A stretch of DNA of 64,000 nt from Methylobacterium tardum (GTDB lineage: Bacteria; Pseudomonadota; Alphaproteobacteria; Rhizobiales; Beijerinckiaceae): NCBI RefSeq assembly GCF_023546765.1, contig NZ_CP097484.1:2512001-2576000 (forward strand). Direction: 5' to 3'. The notes below the pieces were generated by a model that was given only the letters and a program-made list of their open reading frames with translations, was not told the origin of the DNA and ran no database searches. A program made the position numbers and the translations under genes. Of the stretch, positions 18,904-28,693 are shown one piece after another (within the stretch, counting starts at the first letter, position 1; every line of letters begins with the position of its first letter).

Positions 18904-19314
18904 TCAGGCGGCTTCGGCGACCTGGCTCGGGCCGGAATCCTTGCCGCGGGCCTCGACGTCGCGGTCGGCGAACTCGATCACGGCGAGCGGGGCATTGTCA
19001 CCCTGACGGAAGCCGGCCTTCATGATGCGGCAGTAACCGCCCGGGCGGCCCTTGTAGCGCGGGCCGAGCACCGTGAAGAGCTTCTTGACCATGTCGGCGT
19101 CGCGCAGCTGCGCCATCGCCAGACGGCGGGTGTGCACGCTGTCGATCCGGCCAAGCGTGATCAGCTTCTCGGCGACCGGACGCAGGTCCTTGGCCTTCGG
19201 CAGCGTGGTGATGATCTGCTCGTGCTTGATCAGCGCGGCGGACATGTTGGCGAACATCGCCTTGCGGTGTTCGGCGGTGCGGTTGAAACGACGGCCGCGA
19301 TAACCGTGACGCAT
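18904..19314 (-). CDS. rplQ: 50S ribosomal protein L17
   Basis: 136 residues from ATG 19314 ([13 protein letters not shown]), with aggaag nine bases upstream. The first ~120 residues match bacterial L17 and a short Ala/Glu tail follows. L17 lies near the tunnel exit of the large subunit. It is the last gene of the alpha operon. The gap from rpoA is 246 bases, unusually long, and is filled by a family A palindrome, so rplQ may be partly uncoupled from rpoA. Confidence 0.96.
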   Translation of the reverse strand: MRHGYRGRRFNRTAEHRKAMFANMSAALIKHEQIITTLPKAKDLRPVAEKLITLGRIDSVHTRRLAMAQLRDADMVKKLFTVLGPRYKGRPGGYCRIMKAGFRQGDNAPLAVIEFADRDVEARGKDSGPSQVAEAA

Positions 19315-19423
19315 GGTGCTGGCTTCCTTCTGGTCTCGGCCGCCGTGCCACGGTACGGCCGGGTGCCCTGAGCGCAGGGCGGTTGATTCCGAATGACCCC
19401 GCGGCGGGGACTCCAACCCGAAA

Positions 19424-19539
19424 CCCTCATCCTGAGGTGACCGCGTCAGCGGGCCTCGAAGGAGGGCTCCGGAAGGTGCTGCGATCCCTGGAGGCTCCCT
19501 TCGGGGCCTCCGCTGCGCTCCGGCACCTCAGGATGAGGG
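19424..19539. repeat. Long imperfect palindrome, family A copy 2 (rpoA-rplQ gap)
   Basis: Left arm ccctcatcctgaggtgaccg, right arm cggcacctcaggatgaggg, with internal pairing of GGCCTCGAAGGAGGGCTCC-like and GGAGGCTCCCTTCGGGGCC segments. It sits inside the alpha operon, between rpoA and rplQ, and a transcript of it would fold into a very stable hairpin. Same family as 2241-2352, 44139-44250 and 57253-57363. Confidence 0.88.
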
Positions 19540-19560
19540 CGGAGCGGGGGAACGAGCGAC

Positions 19561-20580
19561 CTAGTAATGCTCCTCGAAGCGCTTGGCGAGGTCCTCGATG
19601 TTCTCCGGCGGCCAGCCGGGGATGTCCATGCCGAGGTGCAGGCCCATGCCGGCGAGCACTTCCTTGATCTCGTTGAGCGACTTGCGGCCGAAGTTCGGGG
19701 TCCGCAGCATCTCGCCCTCGGACTTCTGGATGAGGTCGCCGATGTAGACGATGTTGTCGTTCTTCAGGCAGTTCGCCGAACGGACCGACAGCTCCAGCTC
19801 GTCGACCTTCTTGAGCAGCGCCGGGTTGAAGGGCAGCTGCGGCGCGAGCGGCGCGGCCTCTTCCTTGCGCGGATCCTCGAAGTTCACGAAGACCTGCAGC
19901 TGGTCCTGGATGATGCGCGCCGCGTAGGCCAGCGCATCCTCCGGCGAGACCGCGCCGTTGGTCTCGACCGTCATGGTCAGCTTGTCCTTGTCGAGGTCCT
20001 GGCCCTCGCGGGTCGTCTCGACGCGGTAGCTGACCTTGGTCACCGGGGAGAACAGCGAGTCAACCGGGATCAGGCCGATCGGGGCGTCCTCGGGACGGTT
20101 GCGCTCGGCCGGGACGTAGCCCTTGCCGGTGGCGACCGTGAACTCCATCCGGATCTCGGCGCCGTCGTCCAGCGTGCAGATCACGAGGTCGGGATTCAGG
20201 ATCTGGATGTCGCCGACCGTACCGATGTCACCGGCGGTGACGAGGCCCGGGCCGGTCTTGCGCAGGGTCATGCGCTTCGGCGCGTCCGTCTGCGAGCGGA
20301 TCGCGATGGTCTTGATGTTGAGGACGATGTCGGTGACGTCCTCGCGCACGCCCGGGATCGATGAGAACTCGTGCAGCACGCCGTCGATCTGCACCGAGGT
20401 CACGGCCGCGCCCTGGAGCGACGACAGGAGCACCCGGCGCAGGGCGTTGCCCAGCGTCGTGCCGAAGCCGCGCTCCAGCGGCTCGGCGACGACCGTGGCG
20501 ACCCGCTTGGGGTCGTCGCCGGTCGTGACCTGCAGCTTGTTCGGCTTGATCAGTTCCTGCCAATTCTTCTGAATGACCAC
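19561..20580 (-). CDS. rpoA: DNA-directed RNA polymerase alpha subunit
   Basis: 339 residues starting at GTG 20580 with gaggtagg upstream. The N-terminal dimerisation domain ([22 protein letters not shown]) and the C-terminal domain that contacts UP elements and activators ([33 protein letters not shown]) are complete, joined by a linker near 235-250. Length is normal for alphaproteobacteria. It would normally follow rpsK directly; here a metallo-beta-lactamase-fold gene lies between them. Confidence 0.97.
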   Translation of the reverse strand: MVIQKNWQELIKPNKLQVTTGDDPKRVATVVAEPLERGFGTTLGNALRRVLLSSLQGAAVTSVQIDGVLHEFSSIPGVREDVTDIVLNIKTIAIRSQTDAPKRMTLRKTGPGLVTAGDIGTVGDIQILNPDLVICTLDDGAEIRMEFTVATGKGYVPAERNRPEDAPIGLIPVDSLFSPVTKVSYRVETTREGQDLDKDKLTMTVETNGAVSPEDALAYAARIIQDQLQVFVNFEDPRKEEAAPLAPQLPFNPALLKKVDELELSVRSANCLKNDNIVYIGDLIQKSEGEMLRTPNFGRKSLNEIKEVLAGMGLHLGMDIPGWPPENIEDLAKRFEEHY

Positions 20581-20688
20581 GATCCTACCTCTCGTCCTTG
20601 CCCGGGATCCGCGACGACCGTCCCCGCGCTTCGGCCGTCCGGCGCCGCCCCCTGGCGCCCCGAACGGTCCCTGAATGTCTGTCCGCCG

Positions 20689-21561
20689 CTACTCGCCGCC
20701 GACCCACAGCACCGGCACGAAGCTGTAGCCAGCCCCGTCCCGGTCCACGTAGCCGAGCGCCGGGAATTCGAGATGGCCGCCGGCGATGAGCGTCCGCTCG
20801 CTTGCCACCTCGTCCAGGATCCGCTTGCGCGTCTCCCGTGCTTGGTCGCCGTCGACGTCGAAGCCGACGCCGGCCTCCGGGTTCTTGAACTGGATCGCCG
20901 GCAGGTGCACCACGTCGGTCCACATCATCAGCGACTGTCCACCGGAGACGATGCGGAAACCGCAATGGCCCGGCGTGTGGCCGGGCAGAGGGACCGCCGT
21001 GATCCCCGGAAGAACCTCGCCGCCTCGGTGCTCGCGCACCTTGCCGGCATAGGGCGCGAGCGCCTTGCGGGCGCCCTCGAAATAGGGCTTCGCGGCGTCC
21101 GGCGCTTGGGCCAGGGCCTCGTCCGGAAGCCAGTGCGCCGCCTCGTCGGCGTGCAGCACGATCTCGGCATTCGGGTAGCGCGCCGCGCCGTCCTTCACGA
21201 GACCGCCGACATGGTCGGGGTGCAGGTGGCTGACGAGCACCGTGCCGATCTCCTCCGGCTTGACGCCGGTGAGCGCCAGCGCCGCGCCGGCCCGGCCGAG
21301 GGTCGGTGCCGGCGCGAGGTCGCCGTAGCCCGTGTCGATCAGGGTCGGCTTGAGGCCGGGACCCGTGATCAGGAAGGCGTTCAGCGTGATCTTGGGCTGC
21401 TCGGTGCGGAAGCCCGCCAGCTGAAGCCGCCCGGCCTCTTCCTTGGAGATGCCCGTGACGAGATCGAGGCTGGCCTGAAACCAGCCGTCGTTGAGCGCGG
21501 TGACCGTGAGGTCGCCGAGGTTCCAACGCAGCACGCCCGGAAGCGGCTTCGATCCCGTCAT
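20689..21561 (-). CDS. Metallo-beta-lactamase-fold hydrolase inside the alpha operon
   Basis: 290 residues from ATG 21561, preferred over GTG 21576 because ggag lies 8 bases in front of it. The zinc-binding motif is VSHLHPDHVGG, with further ligands in LPGHTPGHCGF and the WTDVVH segment. The fold is a glyoxalase-II/AidB-type hydrolase; the substrate cannot be read from sequence, and lactonase or thioesterase roles are both possible. The start is 25 bases after rpsK and the stop about 108 bases before rpoA, all on one strand, so it would share the ribosomal transcript. No signal peptide is evident. Confidence 0.85.
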   Translation of the reverse strand: MTGSKPLPGVLRWNLGDLTVTALNDGWFQASLDLVTGISKEEAGRLQLAGFRTEQPKITLNAFLITGPGLKPTLIDTGYGDLAPAPTLGRAGAALALTGVKPEEIGTVLVSHLHPDHVGGLVKDGAARYPNAEIVLHADEAAHWLPDEALAQAPDAAKPYFEGARKALAPYAGKVREHRGGEVLPGITAVPLPGHTPGHCGFRIVSGGQSLMMWTDVVHLPAIQFKNPEAGVGFDVDGDQARETRKRILDEVASERTLIAGGHLEFPALGYVDRDGAGYSFVPVLWVGGE

Positions 21562-21586
21562 AAGCTTCTCCGTCACAAGGCTTCGA

Positions 21587-21976
21587 TCAGACGCGGCGGC
21601 GCTTGCGCGGCCGGCAGCCGTTATGCGGGATCGACGTCACGTCGCGGATCGAGGTCACCGTGAAGCCCGCGGCCTGGAGGGCGCGGAGCGCCGACTCACG
21701 GCCCGAACCCGGACCCGACACCTCGACCTCGAGGGTGCGCATGCCGTGCTCGGACGCCTTGCGGGCGGCATCCTCGGCGGCGACCTGAGCGGCGTACGGC
21801 GTCGACTTGCGCGAGCCCTTGAAGCCCATCGCGCCGGCGGACGACCACGAGATCGTGTTGCCCTGCGCATCCGTGATGGTGATCATCGTGTTGTTGAACG
21901 AGGCGTTCACGTGAGCGACGCCCGACACGATGTTCTTGCGCTCGCGGCGGCGGACGCGTTGCGGTTCCTTGGCCAT
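21587..21976 (-). CDS. rpsK: 30S ribosomal protein S11
   Basis: 129 residues, normal size. S11 lines the platform of the small subunit near the mRNA exit. The conserved [22 protein letters not shown] segment (here [20 protein letters not shown]) and the basic C-terminus [12 protein letters not shown] are present. The ATG at 21976 follows gaaggaagag. It lies about 170 bases after rpsM and is followed by the hydrolase gene rather than rpsD or rpoA. Confidence 0.97.
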   Translation of the reverse strand: MAKEPQRVRRRERKNIVSGVAHVNASFNNTMITITDAQGNTISWSSAGAMGFKGSRKSTPYAAQVAAEDAARKASEHGMRTLEVEVSGPGSGRESALRALQAAGFTVTSIRDVTSIPHNGCRPRKRRRV

Positions 21977-22147
21977 CTGTTCTCACTCTTCCTTCAGGCA
22001 CGCCCGTAACACCAGGCGCTCGGGATTCTTTTGGGACTTGGCCGGAGCGCCCGTTCGGGGCGGTCGGGCCGGCGCCGGGTCCGTTGTGGGACACCTGGCG
22101 CGATGGGAAGGAGGCCGAGCTGAGCACGGCCTCCCAGTTCCAAAAAA

Positions 22148-22516
22148 TTACTTCTTCTTGCCGGCGATCGGCTTCGCCTTACCCTTGCGGGTGCGGGCGT
22201 TGGTGTGGGTGCGCTGGCCGCGGACCGGGAGCTGCTTGCGGTGACGCAGGCCGCGATAAGCGCCGAGATCCATCAGGCGCTTGATGTTCATCGAGACTTC
22301 GCGGCGCAGGTCGCCCTCGGCGATGTAGTCGCGGTCGATCGTCTCGCGGATCGAGAGAACCTCGGCGTCGGTCAGCTGGTTGACCCGGCGCTCGGCGGGG
22401 ATGTTCACCTTCTGGGCGATCTCCTCGGCCTTCTTGGCACCGATGCCGTGAATGTACTGAAGCGCGATGACGACGCGCTTGTTGGTCGGGATATTGACGC
22501 CTGCAATACGGGCCAC
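22148..22516 (-). CDS. rpsM: 30S ribosomal protein S13
   Basis: 122 residues starting at GTG 22516 ([15 protein letters not shown], initiating Met), with ggagagtgat in front. S13 sits in the head of the small subunit and contacts P-site tRNA and L5. The conserved [10 protein letters not shown] and the [16 protein letters not shown] segments are visible and the tail is Lys-rich. Longer upstream frames lack ribosomal similarity. It is separated from adk by about 1 kb holding two small genes. Confidence 0.97.
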   Translation of the reverse strand: MARIAGVNIPTNKRVVIALQYIHGIGAKKAEEIAQKVNIPAERRVNQLTDAEVLSIRETIDRDYIAEGDLRREVSMNIKRLMDLGAYRGLRHRKQLPVRGQRTHTNARTRKGKAKPIAGKKK

Positions 22517-22768
22517 GATCACTCTCCATGTCGGGCCCGAGGATCCGGGCCGGTGTCGTGCGCGTCCGGTGGAGGCCGGCCCCTGCGCACGTGAAACGAC
22601 GACGCGGCCCGCGGGCGGCCCTGGACAGGGCACCTCGGACCATCGTTCGGTTGGACGAAGGAGGGCCTGCTAGCGCGCGGAAGGCCCGATGTCAACGTGG
22701 TATGCTCGGTTCGACGTGCCGCCCTGCGTCACGCCCCGGGCCCGGAGGCGCGCGATCGAGGAGTTTGG

Positions 22769-23125
22769 ATGTCCCTGCTGACCAGCGATGGTGCGACCCT
22801 GCGGGCCTTCGCCGATGCCGTCCTGCGGGAAGCCGCCGAGACCCTGGACGAGGTCGTCCCCGTGACGCTGGCGGTGATCGGCGGCGTGCTCGCCGAAGCA
22901 GAGCCCGGATCCGTCGCGGTGCAGGGCGCGGATCACGGGCCGGTCCTGCTCTGGGCCACGTTCGCGGGCCGCCGCATGGTGTTCCGCTACAACGTCATGA
23001 CCGCCATGATCGAGCTGCGCGAGGACACTCCCGAGGGCTATCCGCTCCGTCTGTTCGGCCATCGCTCCCTGGCGATGGACGTGGTCAACTTCTTCGGCAC
23101 CCTGCGCCGCGAGGGACGGCTCTGA
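22769..23125 (+). CDS. Hypothetical protein, opposite strand within the ribosomal block
   Basis: 118 residues from ATG 22769 with gatcgaggag upstream. It is a soluble mixed alpha/beta protein: an N-terminal helix (LRAFADAVLREAAETLDEV), then strands (GPVLLWATFAGRRMVFRYNV). No family is recognised. It runs against the surrounding ribosomal genes, so it needs its own promoter in the rpsM upstream region (a divergent arrangement with about 250 bases between starts). Codon use looks like the neighbourhood; no evidence of recent transfer. Confidence 0.7.
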   Translation: MSLLTSDGATLRAFADAVLREAAETLDEVVPVTLAVIGGVLAEAEPGSVAVQGADHGPVLLWATFAGRRMVFRYNVMTAMIELREDTPEGYPLRLFGHRSLAMDVVNFFGTLRREGRL

Positions 23126-23135
23126 ACCGCACCTC

Positions 23136-23369
23136 TCAGCGGAAGCCCTGATTCCGAAACCGGCAGTAGCTGCCCAGATCCTGGTAGCCGCCCGGGCAGC
23201 GGCGGACGCAGGCGCCGGCAGCGAACTTGAGGGGCGGCCGGCAGGCGTGACGGAACCGCTTCTGCCCGTACACGAAGGACTGGGCTGGGCTCTGCGCCGC
23301 GGCCGGAAGGGCCGGCAGCGCGACCGCGAGGCTGAGGACAACCGTCGTGACGACGAGGCGCAGGGTCAT
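23136..23369 (-). CDS. Small exported Cys-containing protein
   Basis: 77 residues from ATG 23369. Residues 1-24 form a signal peptide (MTLRLVVTTVVLSLAVALPA, then LPAAAQ). The mature part has four cysteines in a CRPPLKFAAGACVRRCPGGY and later YC arrangement that could make two disulfides in the periplasm. Function unknown. It lies tail-to-tail with the gene at 22769-23125 (10 bases between stops). An ATG ten codons upstream is possible but would place a charged stretch in front of the signal. Confidence 0.6.
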   Translation of the reverse strand: MTLRLVVTTVVLSLAVALPALPAAAQSPAQSFVYGQKRFRHACRPPLKFAAGACVRRCPGGYQDLGSYCRFRNQGFR

Positions 23370-23553
23370 GGTCCTTCCGATCGGTGCTGCGCCAATCAAC
23401 CGGCCGAGCCCGCGAGAGGTTCAGGATTGAGAGCGATCCAATCGCCGCCGGCCGCGATCATCCTGACGGCGCCCGCCGCAAGGAGAGCTTCGCCTCCCAA
23501 TCCAGCGTTGCGCCCCCATCCGGCCCGCAGCGGACCGGCACCTCAACAGGTGC

Positions 23554-24156
23554 TCAGGACGTCACACGCTCCTCGTGCGGCTCGAGCACCGACATCAGGT
23601 CGGCCGTGACCTTGTCGATCGGCTGCATGCCGTCGACGGTCTTCAGCATGCCCTTCTGGGCATAGTAGGCCGAGAGCGGCGCGGTCTGGGCGCGATAGGC
23701 TTCCAGGCGCTGCTTGAACACTTCCGGGGTATCGTCCTTCCGCACGGCCTGGCCACGGGCCAGGGTCTCTGCCGCGCGCTTCTCGATCCGGCCGACGAGG
23801 GCGTTCTCGTCCACCTTCAGCTCGATGACGGTGGAGAGGCTCAAGCCCTTGCTGGCGAGCATCTCGGACAATGCCTCGGCTTGAGCGACCGTGCGCGGGA
23901 AGCCGTCGAGGATGAAGCCGCGGCGGGCATCGGGTTCCTCGATCCGGTCGGCCACGATGCCGACCACGATCCGGTCCGAAACGAGGCCGCCCGATTCCAT
24001 CACGGCCTTGGCCTCAAGGCCGACCGGCGTGCCCGCCGCCACCGCCGCCCGGAGCATGTCGCCGGTCGAGAGCTGCGGGATGCCGAAGCGCTGCACGATC
24101 CGCTCGGATTGCGTCCCCTTCCCCGCACCGGGCGGCCCGAGCAGAATGATACGCAT
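23554..24156 (-). CDS. adk: Adenylate kinase (short-lid type)
   Basis: 200 residues. Walker [11 protein letters not shown] at residues 7-16, the NMP-binding segment [11 protein letters not shown], and [15 protein letters not shown] are present. It interconverts AMP, ADP and ATP. The lid is short and lacks the zinc cysteines, giving the smaller form usual in alphaproteobacteria. It follows secY by about 170 bases, the standard spc-operon order; rpsM follows after a 1 kb interruption. Confidence 0.96.
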   Translation of the reverse strand: MRIILLGPPGAGKGTQSERIVQRFGIPQLSTGDMLRAAVAAGTPVGLEAKAVMESGGLVSDRIVVGIVADRIEEPDARRGFILDGFPRTVAQAEALSEMLASKGLSLSTVIELKVDENALVGRIEKRAAETLARGQAVRKDDTPEVFKQRLEAYRAQTAPLSAYYAQKGMLKTVDGMQPIDKVTADLMSVLEPHEERVTS

Positions 24157-24324
24157 GGCGTTGTCCTCGTTCGGCCCGGTCGCTTCGGGCTCAAGCCGCG
24201 GTGGCGAAGCCTCCCTGGCATCGCCGGATTTAAGAATTTCTAGCTGGTCCCGAGCGCGGAAACACTCGGACCTTTGGGCCAGAGACGGGAGGATGCTTGG
24301 CTTCGTCCCGCCTCTGTATCAGCC

Positions 24325-25671
24325 TCAACGGCGGCGTTGCGTGGTCGACGCGCCACGCAGCTTGGCCTTCTTCACGAGGCCCTCGTACTGGTGGGCCATC
24401 AGGTGCCCGTGGATCTGCGCCACCGTGTCCATCGTGACCGAGACCACGATCAGCAGCGACGTGCCGCCGAAGCCGAGGCTCGCGGCCGCGTAGGACGAGA
24501 GGATCTCCGGGCACAGGCAGACGAGCGTCAGGTACAAGGCGCCGATCACCGTGATGCGGGTCAGCACCTTGTCGATGAAGGCCGCGGTGCGCTCGCCCGG
24601 ACGGATGCCCGGGATGAAGCCGCCATGCTTCTTCAGGTTGTCGGCCGTCTCCTGCGGATTGAAGACGACGGCGGTGTAGAAGAACGTGAAGAAGATGATC
24701 AGCGCCGCGTACAGCACCATGAACAGGGGCGTGCCGTGGCCGAGATAGGCCGTGACCGTGCCGAGCCAGCCGGTCGCGCCGCCATTGGCGGAGAAGCTCG
24801 CGGCCGTGGCCGGCAGGAGCAGCAGCGAGGAGGCGAAGATCGGCGGGATCACGCCGGACGTGTTGAGCTTGAGCGGCAGGAACGAGGTCTGTCCCTCGTA
24901 CATGCGGTTGCCGACCTGGCGCTTCGGGTAGTTGATCAGCAGCCGGCGCTGGGCCCGCTCCATGAACACGATGAAGTAGACCAGCGCCACCGCGGCGACG
25001 CCGACACCCAGGATGATCGCCGGCGACAGCGCGCCGGTGCGGCCGAGCTCGAGTGCGCCCGCGATCGCCACCGGCAGGTGGGCGACGATGCCGGCAAAGA
25101 TGATCAGCGACGAACCGTTACCGATGCCGCGCGAGGTGATCTGCTCGCCGAGCCACATCAGGAACAGGGTCCCGCCGGTCAGCGTGATCACCGTCGAGGC
25201 CAAGAAGAACGGGCCCGGATCGATGGCGGCCGAGGAGCCCTGCAGTCCGATCGCGATGCCCCAGGACTGGACCAGCGCCAGCACCACCGTCAGGTAGCGG
25301 GTGTACTGGTTGATGACCTTGCGGCCGGACTCACCCTCCTTCTTCAGCGCCTCCAGGCTCGGGATCACCGAGGTCAGGAGTTGCACGATGATCGAGGCCG
25401 AGATGTACGGCATGATGTTCAGGGCGAAGATCGCCATGCGCTCGACGGCGCCGCCCGAGAACATGTTGAACAGGCCCAGCACGCCGCCCGACTGCTGCTG
25501 GAAGTTCCGAGCGAACTGCTCCGGATCGATGCCGGGAATCGGGATGTACGTGCCCAGCCGGAACACCACGAGGGCGCCGAGCGTGAACCAGATGCGCTTC
25601 TTCAGCTCATCGGCCTTGGCGATCGCACCGAAGTTGAGGTTGGCGGCAAGCTGCTCGGCGGCTGAGGCCAT
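24325..25671 (-). CDS. secY: SecY protein-translocation channel subunit
   Basis: 448 residues from ATG 25671 (MASAAEQLAANLNFG). Ten membrane segments are readable, beginning IWFTLGALVVFRLGTYIPIPG, with the cytoplasmic loops rich in Arg/Lys (e.g. KKEGESGRKVINQYTRY). It forms the SecYEG channel for protein export and insertion. The longer upstream frame is not supported. It follows rplO after about 155 bases and precedes adk as in most spc operons. Confidence 0.97.
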   Translation of the reverse strand: MASAAEQLAANLNFGAIAKADELKKRIWFTLGALVVFRLGTYIPIPGIDPEQFARNFQQQSGGVLGLFNMFSGGAVERMAIFALNIMPYISASIIVQLLTSVIPSLEALKKEGESGRKVINQYTRYLTVVLALVQSWGIAIGLQGSSAAIDPGPFFLASTVITLTGGTLFLMWLGEQITSRGIGNGSSLIIFAGIVAHLPVAIAGALELGRTGALSPAIILGVGVAAVALVYFIVFMERAQRRLLINYPKRQVGNRMYEGQTSFLPLKLNTSGVIPPIFASSLLLLPATAASFSANGGATGWLGTVTAYLGHGTPLFMVLYAALIIFFTFFYTAVVFNPQETADNLKKHGGFIPGIRPGERTAAFIDKVLTRITVIGALYLTLVCLCPEILSSYAAASLGFGGTSLLIVVSVTMDTVAQIHGHLMAHQYEGLVKKAKLRGASTTQRRR

Positions 25672-25827
25672 AAGCGTCGCGTCCTGGACATGTGCCGGGC
25701 GGTCGGGCCCGGATGAAACGAAAAACGGCGGCCCGCGTGGTCGCAGGGCCGCCGCTCGAAGGATCGGCTTAAAGGGTGCGCGGAGCCCGTGCAACGGGTC
25801 CCCGAGATCGCACCCTCCGCGCTCCCG

Positions 25828-26331
25828 TCAGGCCGTGGCCGCCTCGCTGCCGCCGCGGGTGGAGGCACCCTGGGCGTAGACGGTGCTGACCGAGCCGCCG
25901 GCCTTCTCGACCGCCTCGACGGCGGACTTGGAGGCGCGGGTGACCTCGAAGCTGAGCTTCGCGGTGAGCTCGCCGACGCCGAGCAGCTTCACGCCGTCGC
26001 GGGGACGGGCGATGATGCCGGCATCGACCAGGCTCTGCACCGTCACGGTGGCAGCCTTGTCGAGCTTGCCGGCGTCGACCGCCTCCTGGATCCGGCCGAG
26101 GTTCACCTCGTTCAGATCCTGAGCGTAGAGGTTGTTGAAGCCGCGCTTCGGCAGGCGACGATGCAGCGGCATCTGACCGCCCTCGAAGCCCTTGATGGCA
26201 ACGCCGGTCCGGGCCTTCTGACCCTTCACGCCGCGGCCTGCGGTCTTGCCCTTGCCGGAGCCGATGCCCCGGCCAACGCGCATCCGGTCCTTGGTGGCGC
26301 CGGGATTGTCGCTGATCTGGTTGAGCTTCAT
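25828..26331 (-). CDS. rplO: 50S ribosomal protein L15
   Basis: 167 residues from ATG 26331, which has a perfect gaggagg seven bases upstream. The Gly/Lys-rich N-terminus ([17 protein letters not shown]) is typical of L15 and reaches into 23S rRNA. It begins 10 bases after rpmD. The C-terminal extension ending GGSEAATA makes it somewhat longer than the E. coli protein, as usual in this group. Confidence 0.96.
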   Translation of the reverse strand: MKLNQISDNPGATKDRMRVGRGIGSGKGKTAGRGVKGQKARTGVAIKGFEGGQMPLHRRLPKRGFNNLYAQDLNEVNLGRIQEAVDAGKLDKAATVTVQSLVDAGIIARPRDGVKLLGVGELTAKLSFEVTRASKSAVEAVEKAGGSVSTVYAQGASTRGGSEAATA

Positions 26332-26341
26332 CGGGACCTCC

Positions 26342-26533
26342 TCACGCCACGTCGCCGTGGACGCGCACGAGGTGCGCAACCTTGCGGATCATGCCGCGCA
26401 CGGAGGGGGTATCCTCCAGCTCGGACACGCGGTGGAGCTTGTTGAGCTTGAGGCCGATCAGCGTCTGGCGCTGGCTGGCCTCGCGGCGGATCGGCGAGCC
26501 GATCTGCTCGATGCGGACGGTCTTCTGTGCCAT
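26342..26533 (-). CDS. rpmD: 50S ribosomal protein L30
   Basis: 63 residues ([20 protein letters not shown]), normal size for L30. The [14 protein letters not shown] and [13 protein letters not shown] segments are characteristic. ATG 26533 follows ggggaggg. It lies 12 bases after rpsE and 10 bases before rplO, in the standard spc order. Confidence 0.95.
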   Translation of the reverse strand: MAQKTVRIEQIGSPIRREASQRQTLIGLKLNKLHRVSELEDTPSVRGMIRKVAHLVRVHGDVA

Positions 26534-26545
26534 CGGACCCTCCCC

Positions 26546-27133
26546 TTACGCGACTGCGGCTTCGGACTGGTCGGCCGGGTCGGCATCGCGGCGACGCGAC
26601 TGGAGCGTCGACACCTTGATGCCGCGGCGGGCCGCCACGGAGCGCGGGCTGTCCTCGTTCTTGAGCGCCTCGAAGGTGGCGCGCACGAGGTTGTAGGGGT
26701 TCGAGGAACCCAGCGACTTGGCGACGACGTCCTGCATGCCGAGCGTCTCGAACACGGCGCGCATCGGGCCGCCGGCGATGATGCCGGTACCCTGCGGGGC
26801 CGCGCGGAGGATCACCTTGCCGGCGCCATGACGACCGTTGACGTCGTGGTGCAGGGTCCGGCCCTCGCGGAGCGACACCCGGATCAGGCCGCGCTTCGCA
26901 GCCTCGGTCGCCTTGCGGATCGCTTCCGGCACCTCACGGGCCTTGCCGTGGCCGAAGCCGACGCGGCCCTTCTGGTCGCCGACGACGACGAGGGCAGCGA
27001 AGCCGAAGCGACGGCCACCCTTCACCACCTTCGCGACGCGGTTGATGTGGACGAGCTTGTCCACGAACTCGCTGTCGCGCTCCTCGCGATCCTCGCGGCG
27101 GCCGCGGCCCCCGCCTTCACGTTCACGTGCCAT
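26546..27133 (-). CDS. rpsE: 30S ribosomal protein S5
   Basis: 195 residues. The Arg/Glu/Gly-rich N-terminal extension (about 20 residues) precedes the double-stranded RNA-binding domain ([20 protein letters not shown]) and the second domain ([18 protein letters not shown]). S5 contributes to decoding fidelity at the mRNA entry site. ATG 27133 has aggtag upstream. The 225-base gap to rplR is filled by a different palindromic repeat, unusual within this operon. Confidence 0.96.
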   Translation of the reverse strand: MAREREGGGRGRREDREERDSEFVDKLVHINRVAKVVKGGRRFGFAALVVVGDQKGRVGFGHGKAREVPEAIRKATEAAKRGLIRVSLREGRTLHHDVNGRHGAGKVILRAAPQGTGIIAGGPMRAVFETLGMQDVVAKSLGSSNPYNLVRATFEALKNEDSPRSVAARRGIKVSTLQSRRRDADPADQSEAAVA

Positions 27134-27230
27134 GTTTCTACCTGTTCATCTCACTGGCGCAGGCGGCGGGCCTGCTCGCTCGATTTCGTCTGCGGAAAGC
27201 GGCGCACCGCTCTCCTCCGCCGTTTCTGTC

Positions 27231-27339
27231 GTCATCCCGGGTCCGCGCAGCGGAGCCCGAGATCCAGACCCTCGGCGGTGCAGATCCTGCCGCGCCGAGG
27301 GTCTGGTTTCCGGGCTCGCCTGCGGCGCCCCGGAATGAC
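27231..27339. repeat. Palindromic repeat, family B (rpsE-rplR gap)
   Basis: GTCATCCCGGG at the left end and CCCCGGAATGAC at the right end are near-complementary, and internal segments CCAGACCCTCGGCG and CGCCGAGGGTCTGG pair perfectly over 14 bases. The whole can form a hairpin of about 110 bases within the spc transcript. Sequence and end motifs differ from family A. No coding capacity. Confidence 0.82.
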
Positions 27340-27358
27340 GGGGTTCGGTGGAACCCGA

Positions 27359-27721
27359 TCAGAACTCCAGGCCACCCTCGCGGGCGGCCTCCGCCACGGC
27401 AGCGACGCGGCCGTGGTAGATGTAGCCGGAGCGGTCGAAGATCACCTTCGTGACGCCCGCGGCCTTGGCGCGCTCGGCGACCAGCTTGCCCACCGCCTTG
27501 GCGGCGGAGACGTCGGCGCCGGTCTTCAGTTCGCCCTTGAGCGCCTTGTCGATCGGCGAGGCGGAGGCCAGCGTCTTGCCGGCGACGTCGTCGATGACCT
27601 GCACGTAGATCTGCTTCGGCGAGCGGAACACCGAGAGCCGCGGACGGCCATTGGCGGCCGCCCGCAGCGCGCGGCGGACGCGCGCCTTGCGGCGATCGAG
27701 GGCTTCGAGCTTGCGAGACAT
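27359..27721 (-). CDS. rplR: 50S ribosomal protein L18
   Basis: 120 residues from ATG 27721 ([17 protein letters not shown]), with taaggagg upstream. L18 binds 5S rRNA; the [18 protein letters not shown] and [26 protein letters not shown] segments are diagnostic. It starts 10 bases after rplF. Its stop is close to the right end of the family B palindrome, so transcript processing or attenuation could occur between it and rpsE. Confidence 0.97.
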   Translation of the reverse strand: MSRKLEALDRRKARVRRALRAAANGRPRLSVFRSPKQIYVQVIDDVAGKTLASASPIDKALKGELKTGADVSAAKAVGKLVAERAKAAGVTKVIFDRSGYIYHGRVAAVAEAAREGGLEF

Positions 27722-27731
27722 GATGCCCTCC

Positions 27732-28265
27732 TTACTTCTTCTTGCCTTCCTTGCGGAAGATGAACTCGCCCGCATACCGCACGCCCTTGCCCTTGTAGGG
27801 CTCGGGTCCGCGGTAATCACGGATCTCGGCGGCGACCTGACCGACCTGCTGGCGGTTGATCCCGGAGATCGTGATCTCGGTGGGCTTCGGGGTCGCGATC
27901 GTGATCCCGGCCGGGATCTCGTACTCGATGTCGTGGCTGTAGCCGAGCGACAGCTTGAGGGCCTTGCCGGCCATCGCCGCACGATAGCCGACGCCCGTGA
28001 TCTCGAGCTTCTTCTCGAAGCCCTTCGACACACCCTCGGCGATGTTGGCGATCTGCGCCCGCGACGTGCCCCAGAGGGAGCGCGCCGGCTTGGACTGGTT
28101 GATCGGCTCGACCGAGATCGCGCCGTCCTTCAGGGCCACGTTGACGAGGGCGGGAACGACGAACGACAGCTCGCCCTTCGAACCCTTCATCTTCACGGTT
28201 TGACCCGTGACGGTGGCGGTAACGCCCGCCGGTACGGGGACCGGCTTCTTGCCTACGCGAGACAT
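27732..28265 (-). CDS. rplF: 50S ribosomal protein L6
   Basis: 177 residues from ATG 28265 ([15 protein letters not shown]), with ggaggagg upstream. The C-terminal L6 signature ([24 protein letters not shown], of which [11 protein letters not shown] is the core) is intact. L6 binds near the sarcin-ricin loop and factor-binding site. It follows rpsH by 22 bases and precedes rplR by 10. Confidence 0.97.
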   Translation of the reverse strand: MSRVGKKPVPVPAGVTATVTGQTVKMKGSKGELSFVVPALVNVALKDGAISVEPINQSKPARSLWGTSRAQIANIAEGVSKGFEKKLEITGVGYRAAMAGKALKLSLGYSHDIEYEIPAGITIATPKPTEITISGINRQQVGQVAAEIRDYRGPEPYKGKGVRYAGEFIFRKEGKKK

Positions 28266-28287
28266 GGGATAACCTCCTCCGTCCCGA

Positions 28288-28683
28288 TCAGAACACGGTG
28301 CAGAGCACTTCACCGCCGACGTTGCGCTCGCGCGCCTCGTGGTCGGCCATGACGCCCTGCGGGGTGGAGACGATGGTGACGCCGAGGCCGTCGGCCACGT
28401 GCGGCAGCTCGCCGACCGACGAGTAGACCCGGCGGCCCGGCTTCGAGACGCGCTTGATCTCGCGGATCACCGGGCGCCCGTCATAGTACTTGAGCTCGAT
28501 GGCGAACTCGGTGCGGCCGTTGCCGAGGTCGGTCGCCGCGTAATCGCGGATGTAGCCCTCAGACTTCAGCACGTCGAGGACGCTGGCGCGCAGGCGCGAG
28601 CCGGGCGTCTGGACGACGTTGCGACGGCGCAGCTGGCCGTTGCGGATGCGGGTGAGCATGTCGCCCACGGGATCGTTAACCAT
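28288..28683 (-). CDS. rpsH: 30S ribosomal protein S8
   Basis: 131 residues ([17 protein letters not shown]), normal size. The C-terminal [19 protein letters not shown] motif is diagnostic. S8 binds 16S rRNA helix 21 and is the autogenous regulator of the spc operon in E. coli; whether that holds here cannot be read from sequence. ATG 28683 has taaggagg upstream. Spacing to rpsN is 10 bases. Confidence 0.97.
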   Translation of the reverse strand: MVNDPVGDMLTRIRNGQLRRRNVVQTPGSRLRASVLDVLKSEGYIRDYAATDLGNGRTEFAIELKYYDGRPVIREIKRVSKPGRRVYSSVGELPHVADGLGVTIVSTPQGVMADHEARERNVGGEVLCTVF

Positions 28684-28693
28684 GGGGACCTCC

